Origin: Caenorhabditis elegans
Lineage: Eukaryota; Nematoda; Chromadorea; Rhabditida; Rhabditidae
Reading direction: 5' to 3'
DNA: 64,000 nt
Assembly (NCBI RefSeq): GCF_000002985.6
Contig: NC_003284.9
Coordinates: 13,144,001 to 13,208,000, forward strand
The notes under the pieces: generated by a model
Told to the model about the DNA's origin: nothing
Seen by the model: only the letters and a program-made list of their open reading frames with translations
The model's database searches: none
Program-made: the position numbers and the translations under genes
Shown here: positions 1 through 12,400 of the stretch, piece after piece
Layout: the number at the start of each line of letters is the position of its first letter
Numbering within the stretch: the stretch's first letter is position 1

Positions 1-239
1 TTCCTTTCGTCTGACGTGGTCTGAATGTATCTGAAAGTTTTTCTGGAATGTTCACTGAGCTCTACATCATTGTTCAAACAGTTTCTATCATCACAGGCCT
101 CAAATGATGAAGCGTTTTGTTTCAACCCAGTCTCCAACAACCTCAACACTCAACACGTACCGCAAAACACTTTTAATCGTGCTTTTTACTCCCCGTCGTC
201 GTCACCCGCCTCACAGTCGCCGCCTGTTCTGTTTGCATT

Positions 240-251
240 CCCCCCCCCCCC
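240..251. repeat. C12 homopolymer
   Basis: Twelve consecutive C on the + strand, so G12 on the - strand. It is one of five long G/C mononucleotide tracts in this AT-rich window. Confidence 0.95.
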
Positions 252-705
252 TGTGTCGCCTTTTCCATTGCCCTATCGAAACGAAGTGTGTCTCCCGTCG
301 GTCCACTGTCTACTGCTCTTTTCCTCTCCTTGGTTTTTCTACCAACTAGCCTCCCCCCCGTCGTCCCGCCGTCCGTTGTACCCGTGGGCTCGTTGGAGGG
401 GCGATGGTGGTGTGGTTGCTGTTAGCTGCAGCTGTAAACATTCGCCTCTTCGGGGGGCTGCCCGTCCCTTTCTCCACATCTCTATGACTCGTTCGTTTGC
501 AGTGTCCCTCGTGTTCGCGTCGTCCGTCACCCGCGTGTCCTGTCGAACGGCCCTCGGTCGCCTGCTCCTTTCTTCATCTCTCCACGTTGTGTTCGCTATT
601 TTTCGGTGTCTCTCGCGTTCTGTCGTCAACTGAAAAAAGTTTTCTGGCAAACTGCCAAGATATCCTCTGGGGGTATCCAATGGGCAAAGTGGTGCACAGT
701 CGGTT

Positions 706-902
706 CTCAGCGGAAACATTACGGGTACCGTCAAATTTAGGATGAGGTACAACCCAAAATGGATCCGCCAAGAACAGACACTGGCTCCGTTCCAACTCAC
801 CTACTGTTAGATAGCTTGAAGCGCCAAACAGGAATAAGGGGCTCAGCAGAAACTTATACGGGTATAGCATATCCAAAAAGTATAACCGATAGGTTTCTGC
901 CG
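706..902. repeat. Imperfect direct and inverted repeat cluster
   Basis: CTCAGCGGAAACATTACGGG (706 onward) and CTCAGCAGAAACTTATACGG (842 onward) are diverged direct copies. The second copy also pairs with an inverted copy ending GGTTTCTGCCG near 902, giving an imperfect hairpin over 844-902. A further ATTACGGGTAC occurs near 1025. The composition differs from its surroundings, as for a decayed miniature inverted-repeat element, but no terminal repeats or target-site duplication could be defined. Confidence 0.55.
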
Positions 903-1463
903 AGTCCCATTAAGTTCCAAATCTAGACATGCTTCGCAATAAGCGAATAATAATAATAATAATAATAAGAAACAAAACTGGAAGGCATGTTTATGGTCAG
1001 CTAGCCCTGACTCGGATTATGAAGATTACGGGTACAAGTCTTTTAAAAAAGCAATGTTCTCGTCGTCTCATATCCTAGTCAGAGCGCGACTCACATTACC
1101 AATTCCAGAGATTAATAAGAAAATATCAGAACAAGAGGGGTAGAGAGAAGTGATAGAAAATTTGGAAGAGGAACAGGACGGGACGGGGCGGCAAGGGGGC
1201 ATAGGACGAAGCGGAGAAGACGACCGCTCGGTGGTGCGCTTGCGAGACCGAATGAGCAGCCACGCGACCCGTGTGGAGAGACACATACCACATCGGACGT
1301 TTCGTCGTCTGACACACTCCGCACCCTCTCACACACTCTCGTCGGGCATCGATCTCTGCATCACGTGAAGCGGCCCGTCTTATTGTACGTTTAGGGGCGG
1401 AGATTTTTCCTCGAGGCCCCTTTCGTCTTCAGCACTCACCACATTGAAAACGCACGCCCATTG

Positions 1464-1488
1464 ACGCTCACTGCCTTGTGGTGAGCGT
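1464..1488. repeat. Perfect 8-bp inverted repeat (hairpin)
   Basis: ACGCTCAC at 1464-1471 is followed after nine bases by its exact complement GTGAGCGT at 1481-1488. It lies at the edge of the GC-rich region. No function can be assigned. Confidence 0.7.
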
Positions 1489-3993
1489 TTTGAAATAGTG
1501 CATTGAATCGAGAGTGTCCGATTACAGGAAAGTTAAGAAAGAGTACTCGACGCGCCGAGAACGGACAGGAACTAAAGAAGAATGCAGAAGCGATTTAGGA
1601 TATGGGAGAATAATTTCTCGGAAGTGGACAAATTGGTATGAGATGATGAATGGATCATATAATCAAAACTGAAAGAATGTTCTTCATGATTCCGATATAG
1701 ATATTATTCCAATTAAAAAAAAACTGTACGAGTTTTATAACAAATTCATGTTTAGTGACAATAAAATTAGGAGTACTCTGTTGAAGAAAAAAAACGATTC
1801 AATAAAATTGCTGATTTAAGGCTCAGTTTTGGCAGTTTTGGCATTTTCAGAAGCGAAAAAGTGAAGTTGTGATCTACAATTATCTTTGGATTTTTAATAA
1901 GATAACAGTTTTCGCCCATTGAAACTCAGCAAGCCCACCATAAAATTTTATAATATTTGTCACAAATATTGTATTTTTTATCAAATTAATCACAATGTGA
2001 CAAACATGATAAATAAGCTAGTATGAGAATATTAGAACCATTTATCTAAGCTATTCAATACTATTTTTGGTTGCCACTAGCAACATACTTTAGTTCCTCA
2101 TACCTCTCTCTTTTCTGATCATTGTATAGATACTAATCCTACATTTGAACTTATCCACCGGCTGGCACCACCATCTGTCTGAGCCGCTGCAAACCTCCAA
2201 TTATGTTCCATCAACCCAGTCGGATTACGTTTAATTGTAGCCCGTTCGGTGCCCGGACAAGAACGGAGCAGGTGTTCCGCATTTTCATCAAAATGAAATA
2301 AGACGATGCCTTGCATAAGAAATTCGGATTTTAATGTCAATGTCCATCGCAAAATAGTTGAATTGAAACCTGAAACCAAGAGAACAACAGGAATCAGGTT
2401 CATGTGTTATCTCTTATTTCGAAAAGATTGGAACAGACATCGAACGGTTATGTTCCATTTTCCCTTTCTACAGACGGAATTCGACCTTTTCGAACAGAAT
2501 ATTGTAGAAAGGGAAAGCATTTGCAAGCAAAATACTCTTATCTAACATAACTTAACTGCTAAAAAACACAACAATTGCTACAAATTCAAATTTAAAGCTA
2601 AGAAGTAAAATTTCAGAGCATTGAGGAGTGCTTTCCAAGCACTAGAATTGGAAAATACATTAAAATAAACAATAAAATTAGGTTACATACAACCTAGAGA
2701 ACTAAGACCTGCACTTGCATAACTTCAACTTGAGTAACTTTTCAGATAAAGGCAACTCAAATTGATTTTGAAAGGCTTTAGATGAAGATTTTGTTAGTAA
2801 GTCCGTTTTTAATAAACTGATCAGAAGTTATATTATCATGGAGGATTACCAGAATTAGAAATTATGATAGAGCTACAAAAAGTTGAATTTCTCAACAACC
2901 GGTATTACGCGTAGGAAATGGTTCTTATTTTAATTTTGTCATTCATATTTAAATTTTTTTAAATGTTGAAAACCACGTATTTGAAGAAAAAAATTTTTTG
3001 ACTGTACATGTCTCTTTTTTTTTAATTTAATCCTGATTTGTATCGAATTATCTGTCGGAGAGGTTTTTTGAACACTCAATTGTTTTGGTATCAAACATGT
3101 TTTCTATTCAAAGGGATTTGATGGTCATCGATGTATAATCCTTTGTCACAATGTACTTTCAGTTAGCAGTTCTTCTAAACTGTTCATATTCTCGCGAACC
3201 AAACTTGTTTTCGCTCTCAGCCACTTCTTCATCTTTTCATTTTTTGGCATATCATTGTGGTGCCGACTAGTCCTGGCACGTGGTGGGTGTTAATGGTGGG
3301 CAATGGCGGCGAGAGAGGGGCACATTCGCGAAAAACATGTTTACTACCAAGCCTCACATGCCAATGGAAAATAACGTGAAAAAAAAAGGAAAATGTGAAA
3401 AACAGAAATGAAGAGAAAATGGGAATGAGAGGAATTCAAAATCAACAAAAACGTACCGGGAGTAACGCCGCGGCAAAAACAATAGGTAGGCACAACAAAG
3501 TGGCCAAGCAACCGACTGTATATTAGCTCTATCAGCTGAAACGGGAATTTAGTTTTTGTTACAAATATACTAGTCAAAATAAAAGAGGTGATGTTCAAAA
3601 TAAGTTCAAAAACAAGAGGAATCGTTTCCAACATGTACAAGGACAAAACAAATGAAAAACCATCGACAATCACTGCAAGTAATATTAGTTCTCTCGAATT
3701 GCTAAAAACCGTTACTTGTTTTACAAAAGTTGTTTGAATACTTCCTTTAGTAAACTTGATATATAAAAATCTGAACAATGGTATTTAATTTAATTAAAGT
3801 TAATTTAATTTATTACGATAGTAAGATATCGTGAGGTAGAAGAAAAAGCACACATTAATAGATACAAACCATCACAAGTGGTTACATAAATAAAAAACGA
3901 GTTATGTTTTTTAAGAGAACACAATTGTTGGAATCGGAAATTTTATTTTTCTAAAATTGCCGATTCCTAGAAAGTTTCTGCAATTTTTCTTTC

Positions 3994-4071
3994 TTTACAA
4001 AGCTTTGTCTAGATATAATTTATGATTCTAAATTTTTACAAAGCTTTGTCTAGATATAATTTATGATTCTA
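3994..4071. repeat. Tandem duplication, period 41 bp
   Basis: A 37-bp sequence starting TTTACAAAGCTTTGTCTAGA occurs at 3994-4030 and is repeated without change at 4035-4071. The identical copies indicate a recent local duplication. Confidence 0.9.
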
Positions 4072-5493
4072 GAATTTCGTGCTAGATATGATTTAACAAT
4101 TTGAGATTTGAATATTTTGTATTATACTTGAAAAGAGTTATTTCTGTCACAAAAAATTTTATACGCTTTAAAACCTGTAGAAATTTGAAAACATGATTTA
4201 AGAGCAATTTGCATTTTCAGAACACGCCGATTTTTGAATTGCTGGTAAGACAAATTTCAACAGCCGGAAATTCCAGCAATTGTAGTAGTTTCAGATGCCA
4301 AATAGAAAATTTCCCAAATTCTTATATCCTTGTTTTACCATACGCAGCTTTTAACAAACTCCAAAGTGATGTCTCTATCACAATTGATGTCACATAATTC
4401 AGAATCTTTTTCCTGGTTGTCTATGATAAATTCCACGGAGCATACATACCCAGACTGAAAGCGGAAGTAATACATCTCACTAGAATTGATAATATTATTC
4501 TGATTGATATCCTATTATTTCTTCTGTCCGACTCCGCATAGTAGCATCAGATTGTACCTTCTGACACGTCTACGAGGAATATGTATAAATACAGCCGTTG
4601 GCAAAATAGAAACTCCAGTTATCTTCGTGTGGGGTGATAATATTATACATTTGTTTTTTTTCTTGAGTTGTCAGTTATCTATTCCAATGTGTAGTTTTTG
4701 AGCAAATTAATAATTGTTCAATTAATGATGAAGAAAAAACGAATCGGCAGGTATTTTATTACGTGAACAACTCTATACAAAAAATTCCAAAGGCATCCAA
4801 AATAGACAAATTAAATATGACAAATTAGAAGTCTGTAGTTGTACAACAGTAAAGAAACATTTAGATCATAGATATTTAATGAGTAGTTTACTTACGTTTA
4901 TTTGTTTCTTTCATTTTTATTCCGTTTCAAATTTTTTTTCTGCAAAACGCTGAAGTAGAAAAGTGATTAACACTTAGTTTTCACGTATCATATGTTTGGA
5001 AGTCAGTTAACTAAAAAATCTATGTGAACCATTTCCTAATTTAATCATGTTTTAATTACGTGTATTCTGTCATTAGAAAGGCAAACCAGCTCAAACCTGC
5101 AGCAGGACATAAAATTTCTTGAAAAATACATTTTTTATATAATTTGGAAATTTACTAAAATTTGTCCGCACATTTTTAAAAGTCTAACAGTTTTTGGAAT
5201 GTTTTTTAAATAAAATTATGTTTAACTAATGTTAATGTATTAATACCAAATCCCAAGACGGCGTTCACAAAAGACGACTTATGAGCGGTAAAATCAAAAG
5301 TGCGCGAGCTAAAAATACTGTAAATTGAAACGCAAATTAAACACTTTTAATACGTATGCCTAGATTTTTAAATAGAATTAAATCGGATTTTCACGTGCTC
5401 ATTGTGTTTTTTGATACATCTGACTTCAATCTCTTCCAAAACTCATTATTTATTCGCAATTCACACTTTTTTTTCTGTTTCGCGCACTTACAC

Positions 5494-5518
5494 TATGGCT
5501 TTTGGGATTGAAGCCATA
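5494..5518. repeat. Perfect 8-bp hairpin
   Basis: TATGGCTT at 5494-5501 and its exact complement AAGCCATA at 5511-5518 flank a nine-base loop. It sits next to a second pair of arms, AGTGCGCGA near 5300 and TCGCGCACT near 5482, so the stretch from about 5295 to 5520 may be a decayed inverted-repeat element. Confidence 0.6.
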
Positions 5519-6880
5519 ACAAAACTAATCATGTCCTTTTGAATTTGTGACAGGAAGTGTTTTGTGATTTCTTTTCAAACTTGTTTAATGCAAAAGAGTT
5601 AGAAATTTTCCTAGCAGAACGCTTTCTTGTAACAAAAAAAAGCTGGCAATGACGCACTTTTGCTATGAATAATGTGTGCTCATCTCATCGAACATGTTCA
5701 ACCATCATGCAGCTGAAATCGCTTGTCATTTTAGTTTTTGTTTTTTTCTCAGTTTTAAAATAGAAAACGTTTTGTGCAAAATGGAAGTCAAGCTTGATAT
5801 TACTTAATTAATGTCGTTTTCAAGTTTTCAGACAATTTTGTTCGTTGATTCCTATAATTGTATTATATTATTTACAATTTAATTTAAAATCTGAAAAACA
5901 GTTTCTTTCAAATATTTATTAATTTTTTGATTTAATGTTTTCAATTTCTTTGCAAAAAATTTTCAAGCTCATCTATTTTCCATATGGCTCGGTTTCAAGA
6001 AAAATGAGCATGGCGGGAAAATTAACTATTTATCTTTTTCGTCATGTTTTTTGAAAAACAAACGGCTCATCGTAGAAATAGTTGTATAAGTACAGTTGTA
6101 CAATTGTTTTTAATCATTTTCCTATTGGCCGTACGAAATTTTTAATTCAACTTTGGAATATACCTATTTACATTTTATAACTTCGAAATATTGTTTGAGA
6201 CAATTTGCTTGAACGTGACAGGAATTAATAAAGTTTTCAATACTTCCTATAATTTTTTTGCGTCTTTTCACGTTTTCGTTTACTATTGTCAACAATGTAT
6301 TAAATTCTAATTTTTTAAAAATATTTTTCCCATAAAGCAGTCTCACAATTATGTGGCACTTTGTTCTAATTTCTAAGAAATACTTTCACAGTCAGTCTAT
6401 GATCAGAATGCGATTATTAGCGTTATTACATGAAATAATGTTCCAAGCACTCCAACATATAGATTTATATAACCTATAAGCAGTTAAGTTTTTGTATCCA
6501 ATTACTCTTTTTAGCATTGGAATAGGTCTACACATTTCAGTTTCAAGGCTCAGTTTTTAAAAAATGAAGGTTTCCTGAGCAAAAAAGCAATTTGGTACAC
6601 ATTTATTTCCCAATATTCATTCGTTTCCAATTTTTTTGGGAATTGCCAATCTTTCTGGCATTTTTTGAAATGAAAAACGAATTTTCTGAGAAAAGAGGTG
6701 TTCTCTAAATTTCGTTGTTCTCGATTCACTCACTTCTACATAAATTTCCGTTATTCTGTATAATTTGCAATGCTTAGAATTTATTTCTTCTTTTTTTTTG
6801 TCAGAATGACGGATTCAAATCTCAACCTTCTGGTTTTTGTTCGTCTTTGTGATTTTATTTTTAAAATTCAACATTCTATC

Positions 6881-6891
6881 TTGATTTTCAG
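6881..6891 (+). promoter_or_regulatory. Outron acceptor, probable spliced-leader site
   Basis: TTGATTTTCAG immediately precedes a 26-base leader and the ATG at 6918. No matching upstream donor or exon is evident, so this is a likely SL1 trans-splice acceptor and sets the 5' end of the downstream mRNA. Confidence 0.6.
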
Positions 6892-6917
6892 ATTCTATTT
6901 TCGTTGAACAACTTAAA

Positions 6918-8474
6918 ATGACAAATCTTCAGTCTCGTTATGATGATGAACTTAAAAGATGCTACTGCGTAAGTGAATATATGTTAAGTAAATTATTAGT
7001 CAGCACTTGTTTTTTTGCAAGACCATACCGCATAAATGCGCCTCCCGATAGAACCGTAGAAGTGAAAAAACAAATGCACTGTAGACTAATTTCATTTTAT
7101 AATTAAAAATTATGAATATGCGCAATTTCACTGAGACTTAGTTTATTCCTTGTGTACATTATGGATTTAATTTTTCCAAAACATTTTGGATAATTCCTAA
7201 ATAATCCCAAGTGAAAATCACCGTACGTTGAGTCAATTCCAAAAAAAAAACAAAACATTTGTTTCATTTTAGCTGAAATTTTTAATGTTTTATGAACTTG
7301 TCCATAGAAATTAAAATAACTTCTTTCAGTGGTTAAATTAGCCACTGAAAAACATTTTCGAATCGAAAGCTTCTACAAGTTTTCAGACCCGCCGCAACTG
7401 TAATTTCTCATGTGAGGTAGCCTCCTTGTGCGACGGTATTGCAGACAACATTCTCAAGTATTCATTTATGAAAGAAGTTGAAGTAGCCTTTATGGAACAG
7501 GATACAATCTCCAATGTGTTGAGAGGAGGCCATGGGGAGTGGTGCGAAATGTTCAAGGATAATGTGAGTTTTGAAAATATTTTAATGATATTTATTAAAT
7601 AGTTAATATGAAAATTACTCGTCGGGTCACCGTAACGAGAAAACTGTAAAATTATGTTTTAGGCAAACGAAATGGATGCTCACATGTGCTTCATCAAGAA
7701 CAGCGTCTTCCGTGCGGCAGTTGTCATGCAGTTTATTTATAACTGCACCATGAGTGTATTTAGATGTTGCAGAAGTAAAAATTTAAAATAATCAAGCCCG
7801 TAACAATATTAATGTTTTATAGATCGCATGCTTCATCACTTCCTCATTGACCCGCTTGGTCGTATTATTCCAGAAAACGGTGATTACGTTCACAAGATAA
7901 TCACCAACCCAAGATTTCACTTTGCAAGGCTTCTACGTTCGTCTCTTCGTATTTTGGAGCATGAAATTCAACGCATTGAATTTACAAGAGAGTGTATCCA
8001 CGAGTTTATTCAAGTAGGATGAAGATGAAATTGTTTTTCGAAACAAAATTTTTGATTTGATTTTAGTTTCTTAATTTGCAACTTCCACAAGTCGGTCTTA
8101 CCAACAAGAACCTGAATCAAAAGGTCGCTTTGGAAAAGAGAACTGATCTAGAAGCGTTAGTGTCAGATTAATATGAAATTATATGTCGTTGTATTTCTCA
8201 GAATTGCTAAGCAGCACAGTTTTCTTTGGAAAAACTACAAGTGCTGGCACAACAAAAATCTCAATTTTCTACTCACCACGGAAAGATTGATGGCCTGCAA
8301 CTTGTGCAAAATTATCCGCATGGTTCGTATCAATCAGTTTGAAAATTTTTTTTATTCCTTTATTCCTTTCAGAGAGACATGCATGTTGTTGTGTTGAACA
8401 ACTGGACCGACTTCTCTGTGATTCCAGCGCCGCTCCATCCACGAAATTTTGAAAGCCTATTTATCAAACTCTGA
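6918..8474 (+). CDS. Unrecognised 280-residue protein, seven exons
   Basis: Exons are 6918-6968, 7387-7563, 7663-7774, 7823-8013, 8067-8155, 8202-8322 and 8373-8474. Every intron is GT-AG, phases match, and the total of 843 nt gives 280 residues plus TGA. The start was chosen because the ATG follows a strong TTTTCAG acceptor by 26 bases. I do not recognise the family. The N-terminal third is cysteine-rich (CYCTRRNCNFSCEVASLC around residues 15-32, CRR-type cysteines again near 95-100). The middle is a long charged, probably helical segment (about 100-180). The C-terminus ends NFESLFIKL. I see no signal peptide or membrane span, so a cytoplasmic protein is likely. It converges on the MOB2-like gene, and the two 3' ends nearly abut. 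The gene model is well supported; the function is unknown. Confidence 0.8.
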
Positions 8475-8823
8475 AGTTAAAATACTATATACGGTAAAAA
8501 TCAAAAGTTAACATTTTTCTAGACTCCCATGATAATTGAAGTGTTGTGAGATTTTTATTGTATTTTGGCAACTTTTGAGCAAAATTATTTTCTTGTCGAT
8601 GGTGTAGTTTTATATTGAAATTCTTAAACTTAAAACGTTTTTTAAAACTGAATTCTACTGCTAAAGTGAAAATAATTAATTTCTTAAGTTATAAATGTAA
8701 ATAGCTCAGTCATTAAACAAAATCCACGCCCAATTAGTTAACCTTTGTAATATAATTTTTCTATTCTTATGTATTTTTCCTATATTCACTGGTTTTTAGA
8801 GAACCACAAAACATTTAAATAAA
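8475..8823 (+). other. 3' UTR with AATAAA at 8818-8823
   Basis: AT-rich sequence after the TGA at 8472-8474, with AATAAA at 8818-8823 as the best polyadenylation signal. Transcript length is inferred, not shown. Confidence 0.45.
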
Positions 8824-8836
8824 CCATTAAATCAAT

Positions 8837-9442
8837 TTTATTCTGCTACAGTTAGTGAGAACAAAATGAATACCGAAACAAAAATGGGAAAATAAGAGAA
8901 CACGTAAAGAAAAGGGTAGGACTGTGTTGAGAAAAGAATAAAAAACATCCAATGAATGCTGAAAATATTCACAAAAACAAAAGAGAATAGAAGAACATAC
9001 AACAAAGCGCTCCCGTGCTGTAAGGAAAAGTGCATGAAATGAGAGTAGTTATCATTTCAAAAACGTTTAAATTCAACCCAGATCTAAATTATCAATTCTG
9101 ATAAATCACAACTTATGATGGTTAACCAAAAAAACAACTGGGGTGTAGAGAGAGAGAGAGAGGTGGAATTGGCGACAGCAACTAGAAAATCTGATCGTAT
9201 TTCGGATGGGATTGCAGGACACGTAAAGGGTGCAGATGGGAAGGGGATTAAATTGAAAAATTGAAAATTGAAAGATTCAAAAACATAATAATTATTCGGT
9301 AGTGAATGATGAGAGAAGAAGAAAGAGAGAGAGAGAGAGATGACCTGATAATAATTGAACAAAAGCGAATAGGCATAAAGTTAAGCGTTCTAATGGCAGA
9401 AGAAGTGTACATTTTTAACAAAACCGCAGGGCAGAATGACGG
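8837..9442 (-). other. 3' UTR of the MOB2-like gene, AATAAA (-) at 8837-8842
   Basis: On the - strand the first clear AATAAA below the stop codon is at 8837-8842, giving a UTR of about 600 bases. It contains GA/CT microsatellites near 9144-9163 and 9320-9341. It lies within 20 bases of the converging gene's own signal. Confidence 0.4.
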
Positions 9443-12400
9443 TCAACAGGTCTGAGCATAAGCTTTGCATGACAACACTGCCGGTGACGGGTATCCTCCC
9501 CAACTACCGCTCTTCGACGATGGAACCCGGCTTGAACGATCACCGTCGTGTGGATGGTCCGGATCGTCCAGAGATAACGTTTGTGATAGCACGGGCAGGA
9601 TTGGGCGCACCTGAAAAAAAAAGCGTGAATTTTTAAGAATTTGAAGTACAATCTGAAGTAATTCTAATCAATTCTAATAAAGCTAGATAAAAAACAGGCA
9701 AAACCTTTTTGTCAGTTGAGTTGTAGAAACGGGGACGGGAGTAGTTAAATTTGAGTTTGTCTTGATAGACTAACAGACAAATTACTGTTTGCATTGATAC
9801 TACATTATACAACATTCAATTCAAAAAATTGCATTAGGTTTTTTTTTCAAATTCACATCGCAATTGTTACAAAAAAAAACTGACTAAGAAAACTAAGCTA
9901 AGAACTTCAATACCCTCTGCTTTAGTTTTTTTCTTACTGGCAAAGGCTACAAACAGACGAGGTAATATACGATAATTATATATAATTAGGAACACTGATG
10001 GGTGTGGTTTGACGACTGTCTGGTCACTGAACATTCTTTTTTTTACAAATTCAATACAATTTGCTGTGGTTTTTCACTAAAAAAACATTTTTTACACAAG
10101 ACGTTACATGTCAATGACGTTTCGCATTGGTTACGCATGTGATTTACGTGACGAAACTAATCAAGCTCAAAACAAACCTCCGTCACACATTCGTCAACTT
10201 GCTCTTGATCTTTGGCATCGAGCAGGCTGAATGTCCTTCCCAACTCTGCAATATGCGCAAACACAATTGCACATTGGGGGCGAAGTTGCAGTGCGCCGAG
10301 CACGTCCCAATGTTTCAGATACATGTGGCCCATACAGTGAAATAAGTGGCTGAGCATTTTCTTCACCGCCGGCTCAAAGTTACCGTTGAATTTGTTGCCT
10401 GGAAAAAAATATTGTTTATATTATTTAAGGTGGAAAATTGAGCACTTCAAATAGATTCAATTGTAGTATTTAAATTTAAATATTTAATAAATGCTTAACA
10501 GCATATTTGAAAACCTTCCAAAACTGAAGCTTTCTTGGTTTTGTTTTTTTTTTTTTAATTTTGAAATCATCTTACCATATTTAGTTGGAAAAATCTCCTC
10601 TTGTCGGCTCATCGACTCGCACTGTGTGATAACACAATCAATGTACTGCACCGCTGGATACACCTGCCGCTTGCCACGTTCGTCTGTGTAAATTGCTTTG
10701 CTCGTGCCCGGAAAGCTCATGTGAGGGCACGATTGTTGGGTGCACACCTCTGATAACGTTCCACACAAAGCGTTTACATGCTCGAAAAGTCCGAGAACGT
10801 TGTGAGCAATCCATTCTCGCTTTTCGATGCCTTCTGGAAGACTTGTGATCTTGGCAACCGTCTGAAAAAAGGGAATTTAATAGCATTATGGAATCAATAA
10901 ATGTCGGGCCGCAATCGTGCGTCAATTGCTGTGCAAATGCACACTTTTAAGGAAAAATTGTAAATTCTATTATTTTGAAGTATAATTTTTCATTTCAAAA
11001 ATCAAACATAGAAATTTGATAACAAAAATGCATCATTTGGAATGCGTTGTACATACCAATTGTTCTTTCTACTACCATATTGGTAACATTTGGTATGTTA
11101 ACTTTGGGAATTTTTGAGTGATATTAACACAGTTTTGTGCATCGGCTAAAATTTAAAATTGTTAAAAAAAAGGGGATTTTTTCGCAGCTTAAAAAAATAA
11201 CAAATTGAAATTGTCAGATTTCCGCGTTTCTAATTCAACTAACGACAACTTTTAACAAATTGATGATTCTTGTTTTCAAATTACCTATTAATTCTACAAT
11301 TCAACTTACATTTCCATCAATCGAATCGCAGACGCACATTAAATCCGACGATTTTGCCTGTGGCCTGACTGCCAACGATGCTGACGCGACACGTTTTGAC
11401 ATTCGATCGGCTGCACTTGCGACTGCCGCTCCACCCGTTCCAGTCGTTGCGGTTCTCTCCTTGCTCCGACGTGAACGGCTGCAAAAAAATCGATAATTAT
11501 GTGATGGCTGCAGATGTGCTGGACTCGGTTTCCCCGTGCAAATTAAAATTCCCCAATTTCCCAAAGAAAGCCCCCCGTACTCTTCATTTTCAGTTGAAAA
11601 CTGTTGGTGCAACTGTTGTAATTTGTCATCAATTGGAACGCCACTGCTTTTACGTCGCATAAAACTGCAACTACTGAACAATTGCCGAAAATTTCCGAAT
11701 ACGGATCTCACTGATCTGTCAGTGGCCGTTGATGAGTCTGGATTTGGTAATGTCTCTGACATTGGGTCCCACACACCCTCAGACACTCATTGATTTTGTT
11801 TTGTGGCTCTGGAAATTGATTTGGCTCTATAACACTTTTTTTTCTCAACACAAAAAGAGCTAAGATGCAATGATGAATTGAATTTCGTGAGTGAGTGGGA
11901 GGAGAGGGAGGATGCGGTGAAAACGACAGAAGTTGAGAAAAAGGAATAAGAAGACGTTTTAGAAAAAAAAGGCAAGTATGAGTAGGCGTGTCGGAACAGA
12001 ATCACCTGCGGAAAGCGAATTTCCGTTTGGTCAGAAACAGAAGGAAAAGCGGGCAGCAATTTTTGAAGACTACAAAAAAAACGAATGCCTTTTTTTCGCT
12101 GGGTCCTTTTTTTGTTTCCACACTTTTAACTTGCAAATTTAGTGCTCAAAGTGATGTGAGCGTCGGTGAGAACTATTAGCAGCACAGAGCGGCTCCTAGC
12201 AGCGTTGTGAAATTGGTTTCGGAGAGTGCAAAGTGTGCAATTAAAAATGTTCAAAACGGAAAAAAACCAAAGTGGGAAGAAAATCACTACAAAAAAAGTA
12301 ATTTTAAAAGTTATAAGCCCACTGACAACAAGTTTAGGTGCCATGATTTTCTCTCAGTCGACCACTTTTGCACTTATTATTTTTTCAAGCGCTGAACACA

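Larger units (their letters stand above)
1..1380. other. GC-richer promoter-like region, no supported gene
   Basis: This segment is clearly richer in G+C and CpG than the rest of the window, mainly at about 180-640 and 1150-1400. It has pyrimidine-rich runs on the + strand. Several frames are open on both strands, including one of about 200 codons on + and one of about 150 codons on -, but their translations are biased toward Ser, Pro and Arg, show no domain, and have no convincing splice sites. That pattern suits a promoter or 5' region of a gene lying off the left edge. Function is inferred only from composition. Confidence 0.35.
1381..6880. other. Intergenic, repeat-containing, no supported gene
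   Basis: AT-rich DNA with scattered short frames and no splice-consistent exon chain. A 94-codon - strand frame at 2119-2403 covers a GC-richer patch and might be a decayed element (see findings). A 41-bp tandem duplication lies at 3994-4071, and a short hairpin at 5494-5518. Confidence 0.5.

Noticed and set aside
25..633. 202-codon + strand open frame at the left edge
   Set aside because: Ser/Pro-rich low-complexity translation, no splice sites or domain, equally long frame on the other strand; best explained by GC-rich pyrimidine-biased promoter DNA.
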